This document shows, one piece after another, positions 38,364 through 49,660 of a stretch of 64,000 nt of DNA (positions are counted from its first letter, which is position 1; every line of letters begins with the position of its first letter). The stretch is taken from NCBI GenBank assembly GCA_050084985.1, contig JBITNC010000001.1:188790001-188854000 (forward strand), read 5' to 3'. The notes below the pieces were generated by a model. The model saw nothing but the letters and a program-made list of their open reading frames with translations, made no database searches and had not been told where the DNA came from. Source of the DNA: Nageia nagi (lineage: Eukaryota; Pinophyta). The position numbers and the translations under genes are program-made.

Positions 38364-38684
38364 TCTCTGGTATTCTGGAAAGAAAAGTTGAACCCCAAAA
38401 GAGCTCCAAAATCAATCATATCAAGACCTCCAGAGAAGAAATGAAATAGTAAAAGGTGGTTCGATGGTCAAAAATCAACTCTGGATACTTTTAGAGAAGG
38501 AGATTCAGCATTGAAATGGGATGAGGATAGAGCTCTTTAAAAAAAAAAAAATTCGAATCCATGTGGTTCCAGACCCTATGTAGTAGTGAAATGCTTTGGT
38601 ATTATTTTTGGTATTATTTTTTTTAGACTGGGTTCTAAATTCCTCTTTGATAAAGGTGAAATTTTCCCTCAGAGGTCGCCATAA
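38364..38684 (+). other. Internal 3' region of element B
   Basis: This is about 320 bp between gag and the 3' LTR. It contains a run of 13 A residues (38539-38551) and a repeated GGTATTATTTTT. No pol remnant and no clear polypurine tract can be seen. Confidence 0.5.
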
Positions 38685-40460
38685 TGTATATTCATACATA
38701 ATAAATTCTTAAAGCCTCGGTGTACTTTACTTGCAATCATGGGTTCATTTTAAGATCCTCAGGAGTTTTTTTGGAGCAAACAAAATAGGCCGAAGTCCGA
38801 AAGTAAAGTGTTCTGGAATGAGATGATGATGTCACAGAAGAAAGGATAAAGCTTAGTTATGGAAAAGCCCAGGTTTCAGAGATGATGAGGTCAGCAAGGG
38901 ATAATTGAAGAAGTTGGAGCCAGTTAAGTAGAGCATTCTAGAAATATGAAGATGACATCATAGATTTCAGGCCTTAACCCAAAACTGAGTTCTAGAGAGG
39001 ATGAGGTCAGCAAGGAGCAATCAAATAGCTAGAGCCAGTGAGCAAAACTTTCTATAGGTAAGAGATGATGTCAACGATTCTGGGCCTTAACCTAAAGCCA
39101 GAGCCTGGTAAAATAAGCATTCCAGAATGAGATGATGACATCATAGAGTATGAGACAGTCACGTTGTGGAAAAGCCTAGGTTTCGAAGATGATGACGTAA
39201 GCAAGGGATAATTGAAGAAGCCAGAGCCAGTTAAGTAGAGCATTTCGGAAATATGAAGATGACATCATGGATTTTGGGCCTTAACCCAAAACTAGGTTTC
39301 AGAGAGGATGAGGTCAGCAAGGGGTGATTAAAAAAGTTGGAGTCAGTAGATTAAACATTCCAGAATGAAATGATAAAAGCTCAGTTGTTGAAAAAATTGA
39401 GTTCCAGGGAAAGTGAGTAGAGCATTCCGAAAGCATAGAGATGACATCATGGGGAGAACAACGTTCACATTTTTGAATGAAACTGGGTTTTGGAGATGAT
39501 GAGGTCAGCAAGGGAAATTAAAAGGCCCAGAGCCAGTGAGTAAAACATTTTGGAATGTAGAGATGAAGCCAACAAAAGGTCAGATCATAGTTGTCAAGAA
39601 GCGTATCATCTACAATCTTGCCCATTTTTGTAATATTCTACCAAGTGGTGTATGTAGGTAGTATCAGTTAAAAGAAGGCTAGAATCTTGAAGTCATTTTT
39701 GTAACCGTTTTCTATTCTGTACTTCTTGTAACTGTTGTTACTATAGTATAAATATATGAAAATAAAGTGAGAGAAGGGTCGGAAGCCTAGTATTGCTCTT
39801 TACATTTATTCTCGAAGACCTGTAGTTTTTATCAGTAATATGATACCATATTGACCTTTCTTGTCTAGCACTCGTAATTATCATTCTTAATTTGGTTATA
39901 TCGTGGCAGCTTGGCTTGTTTCTTGAATGATAATTGCAGGTTGCTAGTATAACTGTGTCTGCTACATGGTAGAGTAAAGCTGGGAAACTATTAGAGAGTG
40001 AGAGCTTATACCGTAGCTACTACACTAGATTCAGGTCAAGGTTTCACACACTGTGAAAGCCCATGCTGAACTAGTGATCTACCTTTGCTTTCTCTCTTGT
40101 TACCCTAAGCCTTTTGCTTAAATTCCTCGCACTCTACTCCTTTTTATTTTCCCTCTCGTTACCCTAAGCCTTTTGCTTAAATTCCTCGCACCCTACTCCT
40201 TTTTATTTTCTCTCTTGTTACCCTAAGCCTTTTGCTTAAATTCCTCGCACTCTACTCTTTTATTTCCTTTCCTGTTACCCTAACCCTTTTGCTTGAATTC
40301 CTCGCACTCTACTCTTTTATTTCCTTTCCTGTTACTTTTTCTACGCCCAATAGATAAGGAACCGACCTTCTCCGGAGATCAGACTGTCACTATAGTCTGT
40401 TCTTGATTTACTTTGGTTAAGATTGTTCACGGCGCATATATTACACAATCCTAATCAACA
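38685..40460 (+). repeat. 3' LTR of element B
   Basis: It is 1776 bp, starts TGTATATTCATACATAATAA and ends CCTAATCAACA. The TG and CA termini are intact. The same U3 repeats and downstream array as in the 5' LTR are present. It is followed directly by the GAAAC target duplication. Confidence 0.93.
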
Positions 40461-40465
40461 GAAAC
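40461..40465 (+). repeat. Target site duplication of element B, right copy (GAAAC)
   Basis: It is identical to 35097-35101. Removing element B and one copy rejoins the integrase reading of element C. Confidence 0.92.
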
Positions 40466-40800
40466 CATATCTAGAGAAAATAAATTTAATAATAAATTCA
40501 ATAATATTACCTCATTTTACTGACTTCATGGGGATAGCTTCCACCCATTTTGTAAAACATTCAATCTTTGTAATAATAAAAATATGGCCATCTCTTGAAA
40601 TAAGGTTAATTTTACCAATAAAATCAAGTGCCCGTATAGAAAAAGGAAAAGGAGAAATAATAGAGTGCAATCCATGAAAAGGAGAAGGTTAAAGCTTAGA
40701 ATTATTTCACTACTACAATTGAAGCTCATAATGTCACAGTGGGCAGACATTAATTTTTTCATGTTCGATGCTATTAGCATCATTTGGCTTCCAATTACTT
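40461..40800 (-). pseudogene. Integrase, N-terminal half of the core, of element C
   Basis: The minus strand reads LFLFPFSIRALDFIGKINLI and then IECFTKWVEAIPMKS, and ends KFIFSRYGF at the insertion point. The first catalytic Asp is in LDFIG. It continues at 35101 across element B. Upstream (to the right) I could not find RT or protease of the same element, so element C is truncated or too diverged. Confidence 0.82.
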
Positions 40801-42310
40801 GTTTAGCAATTTTTGGATGCTATTTAATGCCCTATTCAATTCTAAATATGACTCTACTACCGATGCTATTACTGAATCCAAAAATGAAGCTTTACAAGTC
40901 TATATGTGACTCTAATACCAACTCTATAATTAATTCTATATTAGACACTAATAGAGATGCTTAAACCAATGCTAAACTAACACTCTCTCAACTCTATACA
41001 AGACTCAAAAATGGAATCTATAAGAAATGCTATTATTACTCTATAGAAGATGTTATTAAGACTCTATAAGTGACTCTATACTAGATGTTATAATAAACTC
41101 CTTCCTCGATGCTAATCCCTTTATTGATAAGGTAAAAAATAGAATAAAATCTCCAAGATTATTTTGGTTATCAAACACCACCTTACACTAATCCTTTTAT
41201 TCTATTTATATTTCTTTTAGGAGAGGTGCTATTGAACATCATCTTATAGGTCTTTTACTAATTAAAATTAGTAGTGGTTAAGGTTTAGGTGTTGGGATTT
41301 GGGGTAATTTTTAGGGTACTTAGGTGATAGTTATTTTAGGAAATTTTTGAACATCATTGCCTAATAGTCTCTAAGTAGTAATTTTATGGGAGAAGCTAAG
41401 AAACTTTATCTTTAGGATCCATATGACTACATGAGTTCTATTAATTTTTTTTAGTACATAGTATTAAAACCATTAATCTTAAGAGGAACCACACTTCCTC
41501 TATATGTTTCTTTAAAATTAGTAATGACCTTTATATCTTGTACTTATGTCTAACTTCCTGTGGGGTATTTACATCCCAATTGGATTTTCATTCTCAATAA
41601 AGAAACCAAATAGAATGTTTCATAGAAAATATTTTCACAAGCCTAGCTTCAACTTTCTCCCCATTCACAACATGAGAAAATACATTGAGAAATTTGGTAT
41701 TCATTTTCCTTCCAACATAAAATTAATTCTCCATAATCCCTCCAAAATCTATCTTTTTTCCACTTAATTAAGTTCTTACCATTATGGTATTTTTTGTCTA
41801 ACTCATTTAAACATTGAAGGATGTAAGGATACAACTTTATTAATAAGAGCATAATAACAAGGTATCCATATTATTAATCATATATAGACTAGATCTGATT
41901 TTCCTTCAAGCAATTCTCCATTCTATCTTGGTCAAAATTATAAAAATTTGCATCCATCACATATGTAGAAAGTGGATAAATAATTTTAATAGAAGGGTAC
42001 TCATTCAAAGGAACAAAATATTGCTTCTTCCTCTTTCTAAACTTTGTATTCATATTTTTAGTCTCCTTTTGAGCCTTGTTTGCAACATGATTTCTAAATT
42101 TATCTTTTACATTTATCCCATCATTCTATTATGTATTTTCATCCCTTTATATTTTGTTTGAACTCTTTGTGTGGTCATTAATGGATATAGCTACAACCTC
42201 AACAAGTCCATTACAATGTGAGCATATATTGGATGGTTTGTCTTTCTTGGGACATAGGACACTCTTGCTTCATTTTATAAGGGGAAAAAATAGCCCAAAA
42301 GGTGGGTGTA
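40801..42310. other. Unassigned sequence of or beside element C
   Basis: About 40830-41120 is rich in short phrases such as GACTCTATA and GATGCTATTA, a degenerate local repeat. A minus-strand open stretch at 41852-41649 (KLYPYILQCLNELDKKYHNG) has no family I recognise. It ends at the insertion point of element D. Confidence 0.4.
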
Positions 42311-42315
42311 CCATT
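42311..42315 (-). repeat. Target site duplication of element D, left copy (CCATT)
   Basis: CCATT directly precedes the LTR at 42316 and is repeated at 58586-58590 directly after the other LTR. Confidence 0.92.
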
Positions 42316-43163
42316 TGTTGCAGTGAAAATAGAGTTGGAATGTAGAATAACATAAAATGCAATTATTCTTAAATCTTCACTGAACCTCAACTTATGTAAA
42401 ATAGATAGAAATGCTATAATTATAAATTGATATTGATTTTCAGTTCAAAATATAATTTTCCCTTGGAAGGGACTTTTACAAATGCCATTTTCCAAAATGA
42501 AGGTATTAGATCTTCATTGTTTTTGATTTGCTTGCTTCTCTCCTTGATATGGACAACCTGTAAATCCTACACACATGCAAAAGACAATAACATCAAAGCA
42601 TCTATGTATGACATGTATTAAATTGAAGCTAATATAAAACAATAAAAGGTATGAACTCACAAGATTTTGGCAACATTACCTTACTTCAAAAATGGGTCAA
42701 GATCCTCTCCTTATTGCTTTGTATTGACTTGTATTTATAGATTTTGGGTGAGATGTTTCAAGGCTGGTAAGGGGAAGTGAAAAGCCACTGTAGGTCGTAA
42801 CTGACCCCCTCTATCCACATCATCTTGGAAGAATGAAACATTTCAACTTTCTCTCACTATTTTGGTTTCTTGTTCAACTATTACAGAGTCACCGGTGATT
42901 ACTAGGTAGACACCGATGATCATCTCAAAACACCGACGACTATTTTGGGTCGCTGGTGACTAGTTTTCAATTTTGTAACAATATTAAAATGACCACCAAA
43001 TAGCCAATTTTACCTAAAAATAGTCATGTGACCACCTATTTTACATGTACTCGATGGGAGCTATCTAATAATATAGTTTTTTAAACCTATTTTATATTGT
43101 CATGAAGAGTTATGATTATTTCAATGTTTACTAGTTAAAAAGGGACATTTTTAGGTGTCTACA
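42316..43163 (-). repeat. 3' LTR of element D
   Basis: It starts TGTTGCAGTGAAAATAGAG and ends TTTTTAGGTGTCTACA. It is 848 bp, the same length as its partner. It contains several phrases of the type CACCG(G/A)TGA (42890-42960). Confidence 0.92.
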
Positions 43164-43178
43164 TTTTGCCCCTTTTTG
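43164..43178 (-). other. Polypurine tract of element D
   Basis: The minus strand reads CAAAAAGGGGCAAAA directly before the 3' LTR. This is the plus-strand DNA priming site. A related sequence lies at the same place in element C (about 33540). Confidence 0.7.
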
Positions 43179-43893
43179 AATTATCAACCGAGAAATGCGG
43201 TTGATGATTTCAAAAATATAGGATGAGAAGCTTTGTTGCTTGATTATTTATTGTTGCTTTTTTATGATATAAGTTTTGACTCAATTTCTTAGATGAATCA
43301 AAATTTTGATTTACCAAATTATGATAAAATATGTTTTCATTTTACATTTGATGTAGTTTTGAAAACAAATTTGAATATACTTCAGAAGTGACTATTTTTA
43401 GTATGACAATGTGTTGAGCTTGTGTGACAGTTGCATGACATTTCTATTATATCATATTGCATGTCTAAGTGCAAATGTACCATATAAGTCCTCTTTAGTA
43501 TATGAGTTTGATGGTGTTGTCCTTTGTCCCGACAACGAGGTTTCAAGATGATCTCCTGTAACAATGATACATCACATTTTATCATTTTTTGATTTTCTTG
43601 ACCAATTTAAAGTTATTTTGAGAAATTTTTTAATATTCTCATGGCTATTCCCAAATGTGGTGTTTTACTTCCAATCATCGACATTTAGTGACAGTCACCA
43701 GCATCCGTCTTCAAATCATCGACGTTTAGTGACAGTTGTCGGTGTCCATCTTCAAGTCGCTGGGTGTTTCAAAAAGAAAAAGTTTTAACTTTTTCTTATT
43801 CATTTCTTTTTAGCTGTCACTCTCATTACCTGCTAGAACCAATTTTTGTTGTGATTTTGTTGATTTCTAGTTGTTGATATTCATTACAATCAC
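43179..43893. other. Spacer of element D with a short tandem duplication
   Basis: There is no gene. At 43679-43770 two copies of about 50 bp share TTTAGTGACAGT and CATC(C/T)(G/A)TCTTCAA(A/G)TC phrases. Confidence 0.5.
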
Positions 43894-46290
43894 CATGCCT
43901 CCACATAGATGCTCCACTAGATGTTCTTGACCTATCCGGGAAGAGGTAGGGTTTTGAAATAACTTTATTTTCTATTTTTTGTTTTATAATTTTTATTTTA
44001 ATCGTTTAATTTCAAAATTGAAATCATGAATGACATTTAAAAGTTATTTTGATTGTTTCTATCAGATAAATTTTGTAAATCATGCTTTTATTTATATTTT
44101 TTGTGTAATTTTTTATAATTCGGCCTCGGTCGTCGACCTAGGCTGAATGGATGATAGAGTCGTTGGTGTTTGGAATGCGAATGCTGGCGACTGAGTCTTA
44201 CCTATTAGAAATGTCAATGTTTTAGTATGAAATGCCATTTTTTTTTAGCTAAACCTTTTTAACATTATACAGGTTCGAGACATCTTTGAGCCTTGAGGTA
44301 GATATCCCTCAATTCTATAGGAGGGTAGAGATCTTCTAGGTCTAGCCGATCATACCTTTTTCAGGTCCATTGGTTTTGGAGTGGGACCATACATGGGTCG
44401 CATTCATTGGGAGTACCCTTTATTGGCTACATTGTTAGACAGATGGGATGCAGTGACATGTACTTTTCATCTTTCGATAGGGGAGATGACTGTCATAGTG
44501 GAGGATATACATAGATTGTATAGACTCCCCATTCATGGATAGAGGATTTTACCTATGGTGGATAGAATAGGAGCTTTACCTGCTATTTCTTATTTATATG
44601 GGGCTGCTCAGGTTGATACTATTATTTCTAAGATTATTTTAGGTGGCATCTGATACTACTAGTATTGGATGGAGGATTAGCAGGGGATGATCCATTTTTC
44701 ATACTTGATGGGTTTAGTACAGTGTTATCTCTCCTTGATATTGGTAGTGGGAGGTTTTCATGGTCATTATTGCCCATTATTGTGGATATGATGTAGCATG
44801 GTATGGTGTATGCTTGGTATGGATTAGATTTATCAAGAGCTATTCTTTTATTCTCAGGGGCATAGGGCCTCTTTATCAGTTATTATCACCTTGCAGGTGT
44901 GGGCTTATGAGCATATAGTTGTGGCTCATCCTCCAAGATTGCTGATGCCTGGGTTTGGTAGTCACTTGGATTACGAGGTTAGCATAGTTTGATAGCATGA
45001 TGATTTTTATATTTGCCCATCAGATGGAGTTCATCGAGATGTGAGCTATTATCACCACATACTTAGTCACTTGATTCTAGATTAAGTGAGATTTAGACCT
45101 TATCACTTGTATCCTATCTGGAGAAAGCTTGCAGCTAAGCTTACTGGTATTCGATAGCCACATGTTTTGAGTGGTCATCGAGCTGATTTTTTGAAGTATT
45201 TTCATTTTAAGAGAGTGCATTGTCAGTTCGGCCTAGTTCAGGATGTACCTACCCCATCAGTGTCATATCAGCATGAGGGCACTATCTCAGCAGATGGTAT
45301 ACAACTGTTGGTTTATGCAGAGCCTGATCCTACTCAGGAGGAGTTATCATTAGAGGATGATATCAAGGAGGATGATGTCGAGGTGTTTGAGGCCTTTAAG
45401 GCTTGGTGGGAGGAGGGAGATGATGGCCTAGAGGGTGGATTGGAGGGTTGATGCGTTCATCAGTGCATCGATGTTGTTGAGGAGTTGGATGCGGTGGTAG
45501 GAGGGGGAGCGGTAGGTAAGGAGCCTATAGGAGTGGAGGCTATAGGAGAGGAGGCTACTAGTGAGGAGGTTATGGTAGATGCTCTTAAGGAGTTAGCTCC
45601 TAAGGATGAGGCTACAGGTGTAGATGAGGAGTGAGCTACCCCAGAGGTTGTGCATGGAGTCAAGGAGGCTCCTACTACACAGGTTTCTATCATTGATACT
45701 TTGTTAGGAGATATTTATGAGCTGAGATACCAGTTGGCATAGGCTAACTCATGCATGTACAGGTATAGGGATGAGCAAGATAGATATAGACAGGAGAGAG
45801 ATGAGGCTCATTCCTCTTTACAGGGAGCTCAGGCTCATCAGTTAGGAGTGACATCTACTTCTAGGGGTGGTCCTTCAATTTTTAGTCATGGCATTTGTCA
45901 GCAATGGGATTTTTATAGTGGTATAGTACAGATATGGCTGATAGGTGTTCCAAGTTTTACTCCAAGGGCTCACTATCCTATACCTCCAGATAGTTATATG
46001 CCTATAGATATCTTAGCATATTAGACAGGTAGTAATGCATAGGGCACAGTTGGATCTCTAGGTAGGACTCAGAGGTCACGAGGTTTTCCTAGTAGGAGTG
46101 GTACACCCTAGGCATCTCCCTTAGGTGCTATTGGTTCATCTAAGTTATGAGGAGCTCAGCATCTAGGTAGTCCTATAGGATCCATAGGCACTACTCCTCC
46201 AGGTCAGGGTATTAGAGAGACTAGTAGACAACGGAGGCGACCGAGTAGTCCTAGCAGACTAGGCAGTGGTTGGGGTAGTCCTTAAGGATA
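43894..46290 (+). pseudogene. Antisense plant mobile domain (PMD) gene within element D
   Basis: This gene runs opposite to gag-pol. A short first exon at 43894 (ATG, MPPHRCSTRCS) may splice over about 43946-44272 (GT-AG) into a long exon. There LLDRWDAVTCTFHLSIGEMT and then VIVEDIHRLYRLPIHG are the core of the plant mobile domain, a family found in plant transposable elements and a few host genes. Later parts are VWAYEHIVVAHPPRLLMPGF, RPYHLYPIWRKLAAKLTGIR, then HFKRVHCQFGLVQDVPTPSV, an acidic stretch, a coiled coil (RDEQDRYRQERDEAHSSLQG) and an S/G/P-rich tail near 46285. Stops are mostly TAG/TAA where Gln is expected. The antisense position before the 3' LTR matches extra ORFs known from Tat elements. 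The molecular role is unknown. Confidence 0.75.
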
Positions 46291-48290
46291 CCTTTTTTCA
46301 TGATGTTATTTTTTATATACTTATGAGGTTATTGGACCCTTGTAGTTTTATTTTATGATTCATGATGTTATGATGACCTTTTGATGGACTATTATGATGT
46401 ATATATAGATAGATAGATCTTTGATATTTATGGTACTTGTATGATTTTGATGCATGAGCTTTCGTTCTATACATAGAGTTATGATAAAACAGGTATGATG
46501 TGATGTTATGTAGATAATAATAAACATAATTGTCTTTTAATTACTTGATGATGAATAGATGTTAATGATAGATGTAATTTTCAAAATGTATGATGCATAG
46601 ATATAATTGTGGAATGTATGATGTATAATGATGAAATATATAACATATATCAACAAATTAGTTTGATGATGTTACTAATCTCAAAACTAAGTTAATAATA
46701 AGTATGATTATAATTGCTTATAAACAATAAATCTAATTTATAATTTTAATAAGTTAAGTTATTTAAGGACATATTTTTATTATATTTTTGCGGAATCAGA
46801 TGCATCATCTTTCGTACTTGGCAATTTTATAATAAACTTCTTGACATGAAAAACTAGTGACTTATGGATGTATATGAACATTAACTTTATCTTGGTTAGG
46901 GGAACAATAAATAATCATTCTTATCCTTTCCAAAGAAAAGCAATTTTAATAATGTTCAAAGGTAATAGATAATAGTAGAAATGGCTTGGCATGACACACT
47001 AGTGACTTATGGATGCATATGAACATTAACTTTATCTTGGTCAGGGGAACAATAAATAATCATTCTTATCCTTTCCAAAGAAAAGCAATTTTAATAATGT
47101 TCAACGGTAATGATATTTTCAAAAGGAATGGGTTTAACAAAATGACACAAATGATTTTAAACATAGACAAAATACAAATTATGATAAAAGATTAGGTGAT
47201 TTTGGATTAATAACCAAGTTATTATAACATCTACCTTATCTTTCTTTATCTCAAGATTTAACAACCTAAGATGATATCAAACAATATCGTTATATGTTGA
47301 TAAAAAATCTATAAACTCCAGTGTGTGTAGTGAGATTCATTTCCCTTCTTAGATCATTTGAGATGAAATATTTTAGAGACATTAATAAGCTAGTCTATCC
47401 ATATGAAACATATAGAGGTCCATAGGAAAGAAGGTCGTTAACCAAAATGGACATATCGCCACTCGTAAGGTATGCCTCATTGCTAGATAGGCGTCCATAG
47501 CCCTGATGAGGATTAACCCTCGATCCCGCTACAACCTTGCTCTACTGCTAGTGAAGCATCCATAGCCCCAGTAGAGGATATTGTAATCACCCAAGAATCA
47601 TTGATATAATCTAGTGATTTTTTTTTGTCATCTCCTTTTTTTTTGTCATCTTTTTTTTTTTTAACTATCAAATGACTCTTGGGTTTGAGATGAAGCAAAT
47701 AATAGGATAGATGCATAACTTTCACTCTTAATGTCTCTTAGAATGATTTCATTCAAATTATCTTAGAATTTTTTAATGTTGTAAGTGTTTGGAGTTTTTG
47801 GATTTTCCTTCAAACACAAACTTTATGTTTTTCTATCATCTATGGTATATCATTTCTTTATGAAAGAAAAGATAAGTGAATGTAGTGATAACAAGGAGAT
47901 TATTCTAAGATGACCTTTTCACACATTACACATTTACTGGATAATCACTTTTACAATGACATGCAACATATATTCACATTATACAAGGGTAGGGCACCCA
48001 ATTGCCAAGTGACCTCTAGATGTTTCCATCTAGGTAGATTTTATAATTTTTATGTGTTTTATAGTTTTCAATTTTTTAGGATTTTATAATTTTTAATTTT
48101 TTAGGGTTTTATCATTTTTTCTAGGGAATCTATTCATGACACATTCAAATCGAGTTTGTACTACATCAGGATTAAATGAACAATGTGTTGAACTAAACAA
48201 AAAACTAAAATCTAATACCACTTGATTATGATAGATTTCTGGAACACAATAATCTAAGTGTTTGAATGTTACAATTTGTATGATTGAGAT
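46291..48290. other. Non-coding middle of element D
   Basis: No gene is seen between the convergent ends of the PMD gene and the minus-strand extra ORF. It contains a 145-bp tandem duplication (46842-47110), a shorter duplication at about 47480-47580 (GC(A/G)TCCATAGCCC), and T-runs at 47630-47670. Confidence 0.5.
46842..47110. repeat. Tandem duplication, period 145 bp
   Basis: Copies with ACTAGTGACTTATGGATG at 46853 and 46998 continue through GAACATTAACTTTATCTTGG and AAAGAAAAGCAATTTTAATA. They are nearly identical over about 120 bp. Confidence 0.85.
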
Positions 48291-48299
48291 GATTTGTTC

Positions 48300-49310
48300 T
48301 CAATGTTTTAAAGTCAGGTTATGAGTACAATCAACTATTATTTTAGGCTTTTCTATAGGCCACAGAAGATAGAAATATATCATTAAATCATATTCTGAGT
48401 TAGGAGAACACCATAACTCAAATGTATTGATACAAACAATAACTTGATATCCATTTATTTTGACATCCCAACCATAAGATTCACGTGCATCATAGAATGT
48501 CAAGGCCATTTTTTGTTGTATTTCAAGAGGCATGGAAAAGATATTTGAATATAAAGGAGTAGGAACATTACGAATAACTTTCATAAAGATATCTTTATCA
48601 TACCTACTTTCGAACCCTAGAAGATAACTTCCATTATTCTGTAATCTATGTCCTTTTGATAGTTTTTCGATAATCTCATTTCTAACCCTTATTTGATTTA
48701 TCATTGTAAGTTCAGCAATATGAAAAGCTTGCCTTTTATCTAAATTTGTTTCCAAATTGTATGTCACATTTGCATGCGAAGAAATCTATGAGTTTGCCTA
48801 TATTGTTGTTGTATCATTCTAGGAGGAAAAGCCACAAAAGTATTTGAAAAATCATAAATCACCCTTTTATGAGGTAAATAATGTAAAATTTCATCTATCC
48901 ATTCTAGGCTTTTGGTTAATTGTTTAATGTATTTCAGCCTAGCTAAAAGGAGTGAGTACTCAGTTAATTGACAATTTATGAAGATTATCGGTATTCCATA
49001 AGGCCATTGTAGGCAGAAAGCTATTATTTCTTATGATATTCTTTCCATATGGGTGAAATAGATTTGTGGATCTAAAATAATGCTAGCTTCGTATCCACAA
49101 AAAGTGACTTCCCAACCATTATTTATACCACAAAACATATGATATGTTCTTTCAAATTATTCATCAATAGTCAATCGTAAATAATTTAAGAGATTAAAAT
49201 CAAATCCATGTTTTAAATATGTTAATGCTAGATCACCTAGATATCTTGGTGGTAGAAATCATACTTATGGTTGCACTATGCTACCTTCAGCAGATTCCTT
49301 TGCCAGATTC
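48300..49310 (-). pseudogene. Unknown extra ORF after integrase in element D, two related domains
   Basis: The minus strand, just after the integrase end, has an ATG near 49311 (MNLAKESAEGS) and one frame to 48773 with four stops. A frame shift leads to a second open stretch, 48767-48300 (155 codons). The first half contains NNGWEVTFCGYEASIILDPQ and then EIIAFCLQWPYGIPIIFINC. The second contains SYGWDVKINGYQVIVCINTF and then EYDLMIYFYLLWPIEKPKII. The shared pattern GW(D/E)V..GY....I, then YF.LLWP...P.II..C, says they are tandem copies of one domain. I do not recognise it. It is not env-like, with no signal peptide or membrane segment. Confidence 0.6.
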
Positions 49311-49424
49311 ATCTTTTTTGTTTTAATCATTAACACTTGACAAATATTAATACTTTTATTTATTTATTAATTTAACAATAAAATAAAATGAAAGAAAACT
49401 AATGTACATTTTTTTTATGTATAG

Positions 49425-49660
49425 AAGGGTCGAAGATGCATGATATTTATAGGTTCATGCTTTTCATTTCCTTCTAAATCTGATAAATGATAAGTTCCTT
49501 TACCGAATTTTTTCTTAATGATATATGGTCTTAACCAATTTGGAGTAAATTTATCTCTAAGCTATCGTTCTATTTGCGAAGTTTGTTGATTTTCTTTTAA
49601 AACCAAATCACCTATTTTGAACTCACGAATTAGAGCCCTTTTATCAAAAGCTCATTTTAT
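49425..49660 (-). pseudogene. Integrase C-terminal end of element D
   Basis: After the stop ending the long ORF at 49652, the minus strand continues with FKIGDLVLKENQQTSQIE, then LRDKFTPNWLRPYIIKKKFG, then HLSDLEGNEKHEPINIMHLR. This is the GPY/F-like C-terminal domain of integrase, as in element C. Single-base changes separate it from the rest. Confidence 0.75.

Larger units (their letters stand above)
35102..40460 (+). mobile_element. Gag-only, non-autonomous LTR retrotransposon (element B), 5.36 kb
   Basis: The two LTRs (1779 and 1776 bp) flank only 1804 bp of internal sequence. That holds a primer-binding site and one gag gene, with no protease, RT, RNase H or integrase. A perfect GAAAC duplication flanks it. 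It lies inside the integrase gene of element C in opposite orientation. This layout matches what has been called TR-GAG (terminal-repeat retrotransposon with GAG). It would depend on enzymes from another element; element A shares gag homology and a similar primer site. I see no clear polypurine tract before the 3' LTR. Confidence 0.92.

Noticed and set aside
41546-42345. Series of plus-strand open frames
   Set aside because: Low-complexity, no domains; the context (minus-strand element C) makes chance or shadow frames more likely.
48300-48767. Envelope-like gene after integrase of element D
   Set aside because: No signal peptide, no transmembrane segment and no cleavage site; it is instead one half of a duplicated soluble-looking domain.
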